NCBI RefSeq assembly: GCF_001941975.2
Contig: NZ_CP146991.1
Location: 4,705,501-4,769,500 of the forward strand
Length of the DNA stretch: 64,000 bases
Source of the DNA: Sporomusa sphaeroides DSM 2875
GTDB taxonomy: Bacteria > Bacillota > Negativicutes > Sporomusales > Sporomusaceae
Direction of reading: 5' to 3'
Under the pieces are notes generated by a model. It made no database searches. It had not been told where the DNA came from and saw only the letters and a list, made by a program, of their open reading frames with translations. The position numbers were made by a program, and so were the translations under genes. Below, piece after piece: positions 1 through 7,323 of this stretch. How positions within the stretch are numbered: the first letter of the stretch is position 1; each line of letters opens with the position of its first letter.

Positions 1-263
1 ACAATACCGCCGCAAGGTTCAACACAGTCAAGATGGGCTGTAAACAGAAGCGCCGGCGCTTCTGCCACTGTGCCGGGAAGGTATGCAAGTACATTGCCGC
101 AGTTGCCGCCAATCTTGGCACCGGCGTCGTCTTCGGAAACCTCCAGGTGTAAATCTGCCAGTTTTTGTTTTACTACATCGGCCACCTGGCGTTCCGCCCG
201 GGTGGAACACTTAATTTGGACCAGTTCGAAAAATTCGTCAAGCATCCGTTTACGGTTAATCAT
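1..263 (-). CDS. Peptidase M20 family, peptidase T-like (N-terminal part only)
   Basis: The window edge cuts this gene, leaving about 87 N-terminal residues. The reading begins MINRKRMLDEFFELVQIKCS and continues to a HLDCV motif, which matches the first metal-binding region (HxD) of M20 di/tripeptidases of the PepT type. The ATG at 263 is preceded by GGAGGA seven bases upstream, which fixes the start. M20 enzymes are cytoplasmic zinc aminopeptidases that release N-terminal residues from short peptides. The second metal-binding half lies outside the window, so the exact subfamily cannot be settled. Confidence 0.7.
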   Translation of the reverse strand, partial: MINRKRMLDEFFELVQIKCSTRAERQVADVVKQKLADLHLEVSEDDAGAKIGGNCGNVLAYLPGTVAEAPALLFTAHLDCVEPCGGI

Positions 264-414
264 ATACAACTCCTCCTACATATTTATTGACGCACCCAGT
301 CATACTATAGGAAGTTCCGCGCTCCGCTTGGAACTAAGCGACTCACACAAGTTTTGACGTCGCTGACGCTCCCAATAACTTGGTTCGCTGCTTATTGCAG
401 AAAGGGTGCTTATC
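264..414. repeat. Intergenic region with three successive small hairpins
   Basis: Between two divergent genes there is a run of inverted repeats: AGTTCC/GGAACT near 312-335, AGCGAC/GTCGCT near 337-365 and AATAA/TTATT near 374-397. No T-tract follows, so it does not look like a terminator. It may be a REP-like palindromic unit or simply structured leader DNA. Confidence 0.3.
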
Positions 415-732
415 ATGCCAAAAACCATCATGTTAGCCACACCTTGCGCCAGACTGGCTGACGAACTTACCGCCCAGGGCTTCCGGATAGTTGACAGTAC
501 CTGCCATTCCCGGCCCGGACAGGCAGTTGACGCTTATTTATACACCAGTTACCGCCCCGGCACCGAGGCGCTGCTGTCAACTCACCCCGAGCCTGCCGAT
601 ATCAGCATCGGGAACTATCATGAACCCATAGCAGACCATCCTGCCACTATTATGCTCAATATTACCGGTCTAAACTCCGGCCAGGTTATCGACACCCTGC
701 GTCACCGGCTGGCACGCCGCCCCCGGTTGTAG
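415..732 (+). CDS. UPF0180 (YkuS)-like small protein
   Basis: A 105-residue cytoplasmic protein beginning MPKTIMLATPCARLADEL. The pattern of an N-terminal beta-strand, then a helix, then a region ending in I(M)LNITGLNSGQVIDTL resembles UPF0180/YkuS proteins, which are of unknown function. The ATG at 415 is chosen because AAAGGG lies eight bases upstream; a GTG at 406 is in frame but would sit inside that ribosome binding site. Its length is a little longer than the usual 80-100 residues of the family. The family assignment is by eye and tentative. Confidence 0.5.
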   Translation: MPKTIMLATPCARLADELTAQGFRIVDSTCHSRPGQAVDAYLYTSYRPGTEALLSTHPEPADISIGNYHEPIADHPATIMLNITGLNSGQVIDTLRHRLARRPRL

Positions 733-755
733 GTAACAGTCCTGCTGCTTTGGCT

Positions 756-1931
756 TTATTTGTTTGTTCTTTGCTCCAGCAGTTTTCCGCGCATAATTAT
801 CGAATGACCAAAACGTCCCTTGAGCTGATCTACTACAGCAGTAACCTTTTCCCGCTTCTCGTTTACTTCATTAAACAAATCCAGTTGATTACAGCCTTCG
901 CTGAGATGGGAGACGGTAATGCCAAGCAGCCTGACACCTTCCTGTATGGGGACCTTCTCCATGATCGTTTTCGCTGTTTCGTAGATCACTTCATCCAAGT
1001 TAACGGGGGTTTGCAAGGTCAGGCTCCTGGTTATGGTATGAAAGGACGAATACCTAATCTTTACGGTAACCGTCCTGCCGCTTAATCCGGCCTGCCGCAA
1101 GCGCCAGCCTGTTTTTTCAGCAAGCGCCAGCAATTCTGCCTCGATATTTTCTTTCGACCATATATCCTGCAAAAAGGTGTTTTCACTCCCAATGCTTTTG
1201 GCTTCCCTGTCCGGCACTACCGGTCTGTCATCCTTGCCCCAGGCCAGCTTAAACAGCTCGGCTCCGTACTTTCCCAGCAAACGTTCAAGGACGGTGCTAT
1301 CCAGAGTGCGTACATCCGCAACTGTTTTCACCCCGATATGTTTCAGGCTGCGCGCCGTTGCCTCACCGACACCCCACAGCCTGGTTACCGGCATAGGTGC
1401 CAGGAGGTCAATTTCCTCGCCCGGTTTGATAATCACCAAGCCATCCGGTTTTTTTAAATCAGATGCTAATTTTGCCAGAAACTTGTTGTGCGATACACCT
1501 ATTGATACGGTAATGTTTATTTCTTTTCTGATTTGGTCTTTTATTCTGCAGGCAATGTCTGCGACGCCGCCCGGATAAAGCAGTTCCATGCCTGTCAAAT
1601 CCATAAAGCATTCATCTAAGGAAAGCGGCTCCACCAAAGGCGAGAAGCTCTCATAGATTTGCCTGATTTGCTCAGATACATACGCATATTTCCGCATGTC
1701 GGGAGATAGAAATATTCCCTGCGGACATCGCTGTTTTGCTTCCCGCATAGACATGGCGGAATGCACACCGAATCGCCGGGCCTCATAGCTGCAGGTGGCG
1801 ACAACGCCACGGCCTTCCAGGCCGCCAACGATAACCGGCTTGCCATGATACCCGCGATCCCTTTGCTCAATCGCGGCATAGAAACAATCTGCGTCTGAAT
1901 GAAGTATCCAGCGAGACCGCTTTTGCTCCAT
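756..1931 (-). CDS. dinB: DNA polymerase IV (Y-family)
   Basis: A 391-residue Y-family translesion polymerase. Residues near 12-18 (HSDADCFYA) carry the first catalytic Asp, and the SLDECFMDLTG segment near 103-113 carries the second acidic pair; most DinB proteins have DEAF or DEAY here, so the Cys is a small variation. A beta-clamp-binding motif QLDLF lies at residues 349-353 near the C-terminus. The start follows GAGGTG at a suitable distance. It inserts nucleotides opposite lesions in the cytoplasm with low fidelity. I see no GAAC-N4-GTTC LexA box in the roughly 100 bases upstream, so SOS control is not evident. Confidence 0.95.
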   Translation of the reverse strand: MEQKRSRWILHSDADCFYAAIEQRDRGYHGKPVIVGGLEGRGVVATCSYEARRFGVHSAMSMREAKQRCPQGIFLSPDMRKYAYVSEQIRQIYESFSPLVEPLSLDECFMDLTGMELLYPGGVADIACRIKDQIRKEINITVSIGVSHNKFLAKLASDLKKPDGLVIIKPGEEIDLLAPMPVTRLWGVGEATARSLKHIGVKTVADVRTLDSTVLERLLGKYGAELFKLAWGKDDRPVVPDREAKSIGSENTFLQDIWSKENIEAELLALAEKTGWRLRQAGLSGRTVTVKIRYSSFHTITRSLTLQTPVNLDEVIYETAKTIMEKVPIQEGVRLLGITVSHLSEGCNQLDLFNEVNEKREKVTAVVDQLKGRFGHSIIMRGKLLEQRTNK

Positions 1932-2038
1932 GACCTCACCTCTTGCTCATTATATCATAGAACCCCTGGGGCCATATTATTTTCTTTGATTTTCACCCCA
2001 TATATGATACACTTTATTCAGCAGGAGGAGGGTTTATC

Positions 2039-2377
2039 ATGAAATGGAAAATTAGTTTATGTTTACTAGCCTTTGTGGTTTCCCTAATTCCCACTGTTTC
2101 GGCACAGATTCAGCCAATTATCTGGTCGGAGTCCATCCGGAAAACCGAAAAGCCTGTAACTACTCTCCTGAATCTTTCTGACTATATGGTGATAAAATCT
2201 GATCGCACCCTGTCTATCAACCTGGGTGACGGACTGCCGATAACCGCCATCGATTTCCGGCCTGATAACAATCAAACCGTACATATGAATAAGCAGGATT
2301 TTCTGTTTAATATCCACCTGTCAGACAGCCTTGATAAAATTCTTAATATCCCGTTTGGCGAAACTAAGTTTAACTAA
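2039..2377 (+). CDS. Secreted hypothetical protein
   Basis: A 112-residue protein with a clear signal peptide: two Lys residues at the N-terminus, a hydrophobic core, and a likely cleavage site after VSA near residue 22. The mature part of about 90 residues is beta-rich and has no cysteines. It contains no motif I recognise. The ATG follows GGAGGAGGG, a strong ribosome binding site, and a rho-independent terminator follows the stop, so it is a single-gene unit. In a diderm the product is expected in the periplasm. Function unknown. Confidence 0.6.
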   Translation: MKWKISLCLLAFVVSLIPTVSAQIQPIIWSESIRKTEKPVTTLLNLSDYMVIKSDRTLSINLGDGLPITAIDFRPDNNQTVHMNKQDFLFNIHLSDSLDKILNIPFGETKFN

Positions 2378-2384
2378 CCTCAAG

Positions 2385-2418
2385 AAGTCCCGTGCGGCAA
2401 GCCGCAGGGACTTTTTTT
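2385..2418 (+). terminator. Rho-independent terminator
   Basis: Stem AAGTCCC...GGGACTT with inner GCGGC/GCCGC and an AA loop, followed by a run of Ts. It ends the preceding secreted-protein gene. Confidence 0.85.
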
Positions 2419-2446
2419 GCTTACCGGCGCAATGCCGGCTGCTGTA

Positions 2447-3208
2447 TTACCGGCCGAAATACCGGAATACCTTAGACAAAATGTACTCCACCATTTCCTC
2501 GCCCGGCAACTCATTGACCTTTACAAATTCAAGGTCGAATTCAATGCTGGTCAGTTTGACAAAAGGTACTAACGCGTGGTTTGTCTGTAAAAAAGCCGGT
2601 GAGTGGAAGGTATGGGCAATGGCCTGTTTTTCACCGGCAGGCATTCCCTGGCGCTGTTTGCTGTAGCTGTCAAATATGCCTTGTACCGAATCCACGCAAT
2701 GGCCTTGTCCGTCATAGATAAAGGCATACTTCGGCTGCTTCATGACCTGCACCTGCTCATCACCGATGCCTGCCTTTTCCTTCTCGTGTTTGACCCATTC
2801 CTTGTCCACATTAATCCGTACATGCTCAATGACCGGCTCTACTATATCCTGAGCCGCAGGCGCAAACAATTCATACAGGATAATTCCGGCAGAGTCCGCC
2901 ATATCCTTAATATCTTTTTTATATACAGGCTGGGTAACCAGCACCCCTACTGTCTGCCCGGGAATATCCCTGATAATCCGCAGCAGGGCGAACAGTTCAT
3001 CAAGAGTTGCCGTTTCTCTGGCCTGGATGACGGTCTTGTAGGTAAGTTCGCCATCGTTAAATTCCCAGTAGACATCGGTCTGATGCTCTGAAGTCTTTCC
3101 CTGAAGCAGCGAATTATGCCTGACAGCAAGCGTCTGCACCGAGGTTCCGCGTCCGATGGCTTCGTATATATCACGGACAACCTGTTCGTAATAGAGCTTA
3201 GTATCCAT
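2447..3208 (-). CDS. Mrr-like restriction-endonuclease-fold protein
   Basis: A 253-residue soluble protein. Residues about 30-115 read as a PD-(D/E)xK-like core: a stretch ending DVYWEFND, then TVIQARE, then LDELFALLRII and GVLVTQPVYKKD...GIILYEL, the order seen in Mrr/type IV nuclease domains. The usual ExK is QAR here, so catalytic activity is uncertain. The C-terminal half is not recognised. The ATG at 3208 is preferred to the adjoining TTG because GGTGGTG lies upstream. The gene lies downstream of yhaM on the same strand, separated by a structured repeat. It could be a DNA-processing protein or a non-catalytic relative. Confidence 0.5.
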   Translation of the reverse strand: MDTKLYYEQVVRDIYEAIGRGTSVQTLAVRHNSLLQGKTSEHQTDVYWEFNDGELTYKTVIQARETATLDELFALLRIIRDIPGQTVGVLVTQPVYKKDIKDMADSAGIILYELFAPAAQDIVEPVIEHVRINVDKEWVKHEKEKAGIGDEQVQVMKQPKYAFIYDGQGHCVDSVQGIFDSYSKQRQGMPAGEKQAIAHTFHSPAFLQTNHALVPFVKLTSIEFDLEFVKVNELPGEEMVEYILSKVFRYFGR

Positions 3209-3253
3209 CAAATCAACACCACCATTATATACTCTTTATCTTATACTCTGAAT

Positions 3254-3373
3254 CAATACTCCCGCCTCTACAGGCGGCGTCAGTTCAGGTGGAGCAGACT
3301 CTCCACCTGAACCCCCGTTGTTTCAGCTTTGCTGAAACGAGTTCACTTCCTGCTCTGCCTGTCGCGGGTATTG
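3254..3373. repeat. Multi-hairpin structured intergenic element
   Basis: An outer imperfect stem (CAATACTCCCGC... at 3254 against ...GCGGGTATTG ending 3373) encloses a perfect 12-bp hairpin at 3283-3312 (GTTCAGGTGGAG/CTCCACCTGAAC, six-base loop) and a second hairpin at 3321-3337 (TTTCAGC/GCTGAAA). The fold is a junction of about 120 nt with no T-tract. It looks like a repeat unit or a structured RNA, not a simple terminator. Confidence 0.5.
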
Positions 3374-3393
3374 TTAGTATGCCCGCAGACCGG

Positions 3394-4359
3394 TCAGTCA
3401 CCCGCAAAACTTGTCCGGTATACTTCCCGCCGCAAAACATAACTTTTAGTAAAGTCGCCGGGCTCCAGCCGTTCCTGCTCCCGGACAAATTGTTCGGTTT
3501 TGGCACTAAGATTATCCAGATAGTGCAGCAGCTCGGCTTCCAGCAGCATGGGTGCTACCGGACTGCCCCACTCGGCCTGTCCATGGTGGGAAAGAATACA
3601 GTGTTTGAGGATTACATCAACTTCTTCCTCCACCTGCGCTTCCCGGCAAGCCTGCCCCACCAGCTCCATTCCCAGGGAAATATGACGCAGCAGCTTGCCC
3701 TCTTTCGTAAAGCCAACAGGCAGTCCCAGGGCATCGACCGCAATCTCCCGGACTTTCCCGATATCGTGAACCAGGGCCGCCGCCAGTAACAGGTCTTTGT
3801 TAATCCGGTCATTGCGGGCACAATGATCCAGAGCCGCTTCTGCCACCTCCAGCGTATGCTGCAGCAAGCCGCCAATATAGGCATGGTGGTTTCTTACCGC
3901 TCCCGGATGGCGTTTAAACTGTTTGGCAAAGGAAGTGTTGGTGGAAAAAATCCATACCAGCATTTGCCGCAGCCTGTTATGACGCACACCGGCGATAATA
4001 TCCTCCAGTTGCCGGTACATGCCGCCAATATCCCGCGGGGCCATCAGCCCCAAACTTTGCAGCGACTGATCAATTTCCTGCGGCGAAGGCACATACACCC
4101 TGTCAATCGTCAGCTGCGGGCTCTCTTTAAAATAATCCAGCGTGGCTTCCAGGCCCAGTATGCTGTTTTGCTGAAACAGCGCAGCGCTCTCAGCCGGTAT
4201 ATCCCAATATTTTGCCGGTATCTCAAAACTGGGATCACTCACAACACAATCGCCGTAGGCCTTGCCGTTTTTGGCGGTTTTAACCTCAAATCTGGCTACC
4301 TGATAGATCCCGGCTATTCTAAATCCCTTGGGATGTTTCGTTACTTCCCCGAGTCTCAT
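3394..4359 (-). CDS. yhaM: 3'-5' exoribonuclease YhaM family
   Basis: A 321-residue protein with the YhaM order: an N-terminal OB-fold nucleic-acid-binding domain (about residues 5-90) followed by an HD domain (about 145-290). The HD motifs are visible: HHAYIGGLLQHTLEVA, then LVHDIGK, then HCILSHHG. YhaM trims RNA and single-stranded DNA 3' ends with a divalent metal. The ATG at 4359 follows GAGGAG with good spacing; an ATG six codons upstream has only a weak site. Downstream lies a structured repeat and then the Mrr-like gene. Confidence 0.88.
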   Translation of the reverse strand: MRLGEVTKHPKGFRIAGIYQVARFEVKTAKNGKAYGDCVVSDPSFEIPAKYWDIPAESAALFQQNSILGLEATLDYFKESPQLTIDRVYVPSPQEIDQSLQSLGLMAPRDIGGMYRQLEDIIAGVRHNRLRQMLVWIFSTNTSFAKQFKRHPGAVRNHHAYIGGLLQHTLEVAEAALDHCARNDRINKDLLLAAALVHDIGKVREIAVDALGLPVGFTKEGKLLRHISLGMELVGQACREAQVEEEVDVILKHCILSHHGQAEWGSPVAPMLLEAELLHYLDNLSAKTEQFVREQERLEPGDFTKSYVLRREVYRTSFAGD

Positions 4360-4420
4360 TTCGTTCTCCTCTGCCATGTTGTACTCTTATTAGAAAAATT
4401 ATCCTACATACATTCGAGGT

Positions 4421-4465
4421 GAAACAAAACAAGTCCTGCACACGGTGCAGAACTTGTTTTGTTTC
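4421..4465 (-). terminator. Terminator hairpin for the beta-barrel gene
   Basis: Long stem AAACAAAACAAGT.../...CTTGTTTTGTTT with an inner CTGCAC/GTGCAG stem, just past the stop of the barrel gene. Its A/T-rich arms make it usable in both directions. Confidence 0.7.
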
Positions 4466-4468
4466 GTG

Positions 4469-5143
4469 TTACAGCCTGGTGCCAAACATACAGGTAATGC
4501 CTGTCATGGTATAGTCGGCTTTCTGGGTTGGTGCGGTAAGTATCTTCAAGTCTACATCTTTCACCTTACGCTCTGCGTAGGATACAGTGAACGCACTGGC
4601 CGCAGACAGTTTATAGCTGATACCTGCTTCATTCAGGGATGCACCGCTGCCTCTAACCGCAGTAGCAAATAATGTAGCCCTATCATCCAGTTTGTGAGTA
4701 GCGGTTAACCCAACATGAAACGTCGAATGGGAAGCAGCAGCAACATAGTTTCCATAAGAAATTTTGCTGTGTTCATACCCTGCAAGCAGCGAGATCGTAG
4801 GATTTACCTTATACAGCAAGTTTATATCCATTGGCTCAGACTTGGCATAGGTAGTCAGTGAGCCTTTGCCAGGCACCAGAATGGTTTTTGTTTCTGACCG
4901 GAAATAACCCTGTTTGTATTGCAAAGCAAACTTATCGCTTAAGCCGGTAGTTATCGAATATTTGTAGCCAAAATCGCCATCGGCTTCGACATTGAAACTG
5001 CCTTGGCCCTTTACCTTGGAATTTAAGGTACTGCCAAGTTCCAGGATAATGGCTCCCTGTTCAAATACCGCCGTCGGCGATGCCAAAACCGGAGTTGCTG
5101 TCAGGACGAGTCCCATGGTTAGTGCTGCGATGATTTTACGCAT
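4469..5143 (-). CDS. Outer-membrane beta-barrel protein
   Basis: A 224-residue protein with a signal peptide (MRKIIAALTMGLVLTATPVLA, cleavage near residue 22). The mature part alternates polar and hydrophobic residues in repeated short strands (for example LYKVNPTISLLAGYEHSKI and HVGLTATHKLDDRATLF), typical of an 8- to 10-stranded barrel. No catalytic motif is seen. GAGGAGGT precedes the start. An outer-membrane location fits the diderm character shown by the autotransporter locus. It could be a structural barrel or a small channel; no specific function can be claimed. Confidence 0.65.
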   Translation of the reverse strand: MRKIIAALTMGLVLTATPVLASPTAVFEQGAIILELGSTLNSKVKGQGSFNVEADGDFGYKYSITTGLSDKFALQYKQGYFRSETKTILVPGKGSLTTYAKSEPMDINLLYKVNPTISLLAGYEHSKISYGNYVAAASHSTFHVGLTATHKLDDRATLFATAVRGSGASLNEAGISYKLSAASAFTVSYAERKVKDVDLKILTAPTQKADYTMTGITCMFGTRL

Positions 5144-5314
5144 TTTACCTCCTCATAATACTATGTATTCTTAGAAATAGGTCCCAAGTATCTGTGTTCA
5201 CCATTGTATCACAAAATTCGACATTGTAAATGGCGACTGGACAGTCTCTTAATAAAATACTCACCTTTTCCAGCTAATTGCAATAGACTATACCAAGAAC
5301 GTAAAGGGGGTATT

Positions 5315-5545
5315 ATGTTGGCTTCTTATGACAAAATCATTAAGCACATTGTGGAAAAATTTCAAGTTGCGCTTGCACCGCTGGAGCGAATAGCAAAAAA
5401 CCAGGAAATTATCATTGCCCAAAACAAGCAGGTTATTGAACTGCTGGGACAACTAAACAACGGCCGCCTGCCTGACAGCGAGCCGGAATCTGATCTAAGC
5501 GATTGCCCTGGCGACAGCACCGGCAGCGCCGAAAGTGAAGCATAG
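5315..5545 (+). CDS. Small hypothetical protein, acidic C-terminus
   Basis: A 76-residue cytoplasmic protein beginning MLASYDKIIKHIVEKFQ. Residues 1-50 look alpha-helical and amphipathic (possible coiled coil, with repeated NQE/NKQ), and the last 25 residues are acidic and Ser-rich. The ATG at 5315 follows AAAGGGGG; longer in-frame readings from 5204 have no ribosome binding site. Not recognised. Confidence 0.5.
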   Translation: MLASYDKIIKHIVEKFQVALAPLERIAKNQEIIIAQNKQVIELLGQLNNGRLPDSEPESDLSDCPGDSTGSAESEA

Positions 5546-5616
5546 CTTTGTGCTTATTGCCTCAGCTTCTCGTATAATAACAAAAATCAGGATACACTAA
5601 CACCGGAGGTGGTAGT

Positions 5617-5763
5617 GTGAAGGCTGACAAATCTGACCAGCAGAGCTTTACGGAAAAATTCGAAGTAATCAAGCCGGTAAAACAAAAAGACGGTCCCTGG
5701 GAATACGAGCAGCCGCTCAAGCCCCGGCCCAAGGTATTTGAGGACAATCATCCGGCAGAGTAA
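5617..5763 (+). CDS. 48-residue hypothetical protein
   Basis: A short gene starting at GTG 5617 behind GGAGGTGG. The product is highly charged and Pro-rich (KPVKQKDGPWEYEQPLKPRP), has no membrane segment, and is probably disordered. A strong terminator follows directly. The good ribosome binding site and terminator support a real gene. Function unknown. Confidence 0.45.
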   Translation: MKADKSDQQSFTEKFEVIKPVKQKDGPWEYEQPLKPRPKVFEDNHPAE

Positions 5764-5773
5764 TGGCTGGCAT

Positions 5774-5818
5774 AAAAAAGCAGACCAGGCTATGGAATAG
5801 TAACCTGGTCTGCTTTTT
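5774..5818 (+). terminator. Rho-independent terminator
   Basis: Stem AAAAAGCAGACCAGG/CCTGGTCTGCTTTTT with a 15-base loop and a T-rich tail. It is symmetrical enough to work in both directions. Confidence 0.88.
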
Positions 5819-5888
5819 CTTTTTCAGCTTGACATTATCGGCTAACTATGAGAAATTCAAAGTAAAAGCCTAAAGGGAGGATTATACA

Positions 5889-6056
5889 ATCGAAAACCAG
5901 CTGCAGTTAGAACAACATTGCGCTCCCTGCAAGGGGACCGGAAAAATCGGCAAAGAATCCTGCCCGGCCTGCCAAGGCAAGGGAGCTGTTCTTACCGAGG
6001 AGGGTAAGAAGGTTCTCAATTACCTGCGGAACTCTATCAGAGCCTCAGAACATTGA
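5889..6056 (+). CDS. DnaJ-type zinc-finger small protein, apparent ATC start
   Basis: A 55-residue reading with two CxxCxGxG units (CAPCKGTGKIG and CPACQGKGAV), the zinc-binding half-repeat found in DnaJ cysteine-rich domains, followed by a short helix. AAGGGAGG lies eight bases before an ATC codon at 5889, where an ATG would be expected. There is no ATG, GTG or TTG in this frame before the first CxxC; a CTG at 5901 is the only other near-cognate codon. A terminator follows the stop. Either translation begins at ATC, which is rare, or the start codon was lost recently. The zinc-binding role is inferred from the motif. Confidence 0.5.
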   Translation: MENQLQLEQHCAPCKGTGKIGKESCPACQGKGAVLTEEGKKVLNYLRNSIRASEH

Positions 6057-6066
6057 AGCATCACAT

Positions 6067-6096
6067 AAAAACACGGCCACTACGGGCCGTGTTTTT
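6067..6096 (+). terminator. Rho-independent terminator
   Basis: Stem AAAAACACGGCC/GGCCGTGTTTTT with a six-base loop, directly after the zinc-finger gene. Confidence 0.88.
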
Positions 6097-6302
6097 ATGT
6101 TACTTGCTGCATACCGGATGCAGCCACAGGCAAAGAACCTACTTAAAAATGGCTGAAATCGAAGTACACATAGTATAAAGGATTAGCAATGCTGTAAAAA
6201 TTACCAGCGGATGATTGCTAAAGCGAATCAAGAGCAAAGATCACCTCACATCTTCCAAGTTAGTCTATAGTATTCCCAAACTGGAAGATGTTAATTCCGA
6301 TT

Positions 6303-7166
6303 TTAACGCCGGTTTAGCAATTCCCGGGCGAAAGCCACTACTTTATTTGTTACCGCCACATCACCCATACCAAAGATATGAATTCCGTCTACTTGCCGGT
6401 ATATCTGGCAGATAAACTCGCAGGCTATCTCAAAGCCGGTCTTGCCTTGTTCCATCTCAGTGAGGATATGCGCAGGAACCGTCACGCCGGCAACATTTTT
6501 ATTAACGAATTCCGCCATCTTCAGGCTTTTTAACGGCATTAACCCTAACAATACCGGTTTACCCAGGCTTTTGGCCTTATCGATAAACCTGCCGGCCTGC
6601 TCCGGGTCATATACCGGCTGAGTCTGGAAAAAATCAGCCCCGGCACTTATTTTTCTTTGCATATTGGCTGTTTCTGCCGCCAAATTGGCTGCGCCCGGCG
6701 TAGCTGTCGCCGCCACGGCAAATTGTGTCTGCCCGGTAAAAGCTTCGCCATTGGCATCTTTCCCCTGATTAAAGTTTTTTATCAGTTCAATCAGTTTGGC
6801 CGTATTATAATCATAGACCGCAGCGGACTGATACGGTCCATGCTGCGGGCCGTCACCGGTTGTCGGCAGCATATAGCGAATGCCCAATGCATGGGCTCCC
6901 AGCAAATCAGCCTGAGTTCCCAGCAAGCTGCGGTCCCGGCAGGTAAAATGGGGAATGGTTTCCACCCCGGCGACCTGTTTAATGATGGCTGCCGCCATCA
7001 CCGAATTCATTCGCAGCCTGCCGTTAGGGCAGTCATGAATATTAATGGCATCCACCCCGTCATACTCTTTGAGCTTGGCAATACTCCCCTCAATATCTGT
7101 GCCGTTAATACCGCCCAGTTCGGTAGTAAAAACAAAAGATTTACCCAGCTTGTCAATCAATGTCAT
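6303..7166 (-). CDS. metF: 5,10-methylenetetrahydrofolate reductase
   Basis: A 287-residue TIM-barrel flavoprotein of the MetF family. Seen directly: FTTELGG at the start, HFTCRDRS near residue 73, the flavin/folate region around LLGAHALGIRYMLPTTGDGP, and FFQTQPVYD near residue 178. It reduces methylene-H4folate to methyl-H4folate in the cytoplasm, serving methionine synthesis and, in acetogens, the methyl branch of the Wood-Ljungdahl pathway. No metV or rnfC2 partner lies next to it; the neighbours are small genes and a divergent ftsH. GGGAGG precedes the ATG. Confidence 0.88.
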   Translation of the reverse strand: MTLIDKLGKSFVFTTELGGINGTDIEGSIAKLKEYDGVDAINIHDCPNGRLRMNSVMAAAIIKQVAGVETIPHFTCRDRSLLGTQADLLGAHALGIRYMLPTTGDGPQHGPYQSAAVYDYNTAKLIELIKNFNQGKDANGEAFTGQTQFAVAATATPGAANLAAETANMQRKISAGADFFQTQPVYDPEQAGRFIDKAKSLGKPVLLGLMPLKSLKMAEFVNKNVAGVTVPAHILTEMEQGKTGFEIACEFICQIYRQVDGIHIFGMGDVAVTNKVVAFARELLNRR

Positions 7167-7323
7167 TTTTCATCCTCCCAAACCGCTCCTGCGCTCTTGT
7201 CCATTACAGTTTATACACATTTTACCAGGACTGCCTATGGGTGTCAATCAACCCCCTGTTGCACGAATATGTGCGGTTTCGGATATACTACCTTACAGTA
7301 CCCTGATACCAACGGAGGCACAC

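Noticed and set aside
6249-6290. CATCTTCCA...TGGAAGATG hairpin as a metF terminator
   Set aside because: The stem is interrupted and no T-tract follows on the minus strand.
7045-7323. N-terminal extension of FtsH
   Set aside because: The extra 93 codons lie over the start of metF, lack a ribosome binding site and precede the normal FtsH start with GGAGG.
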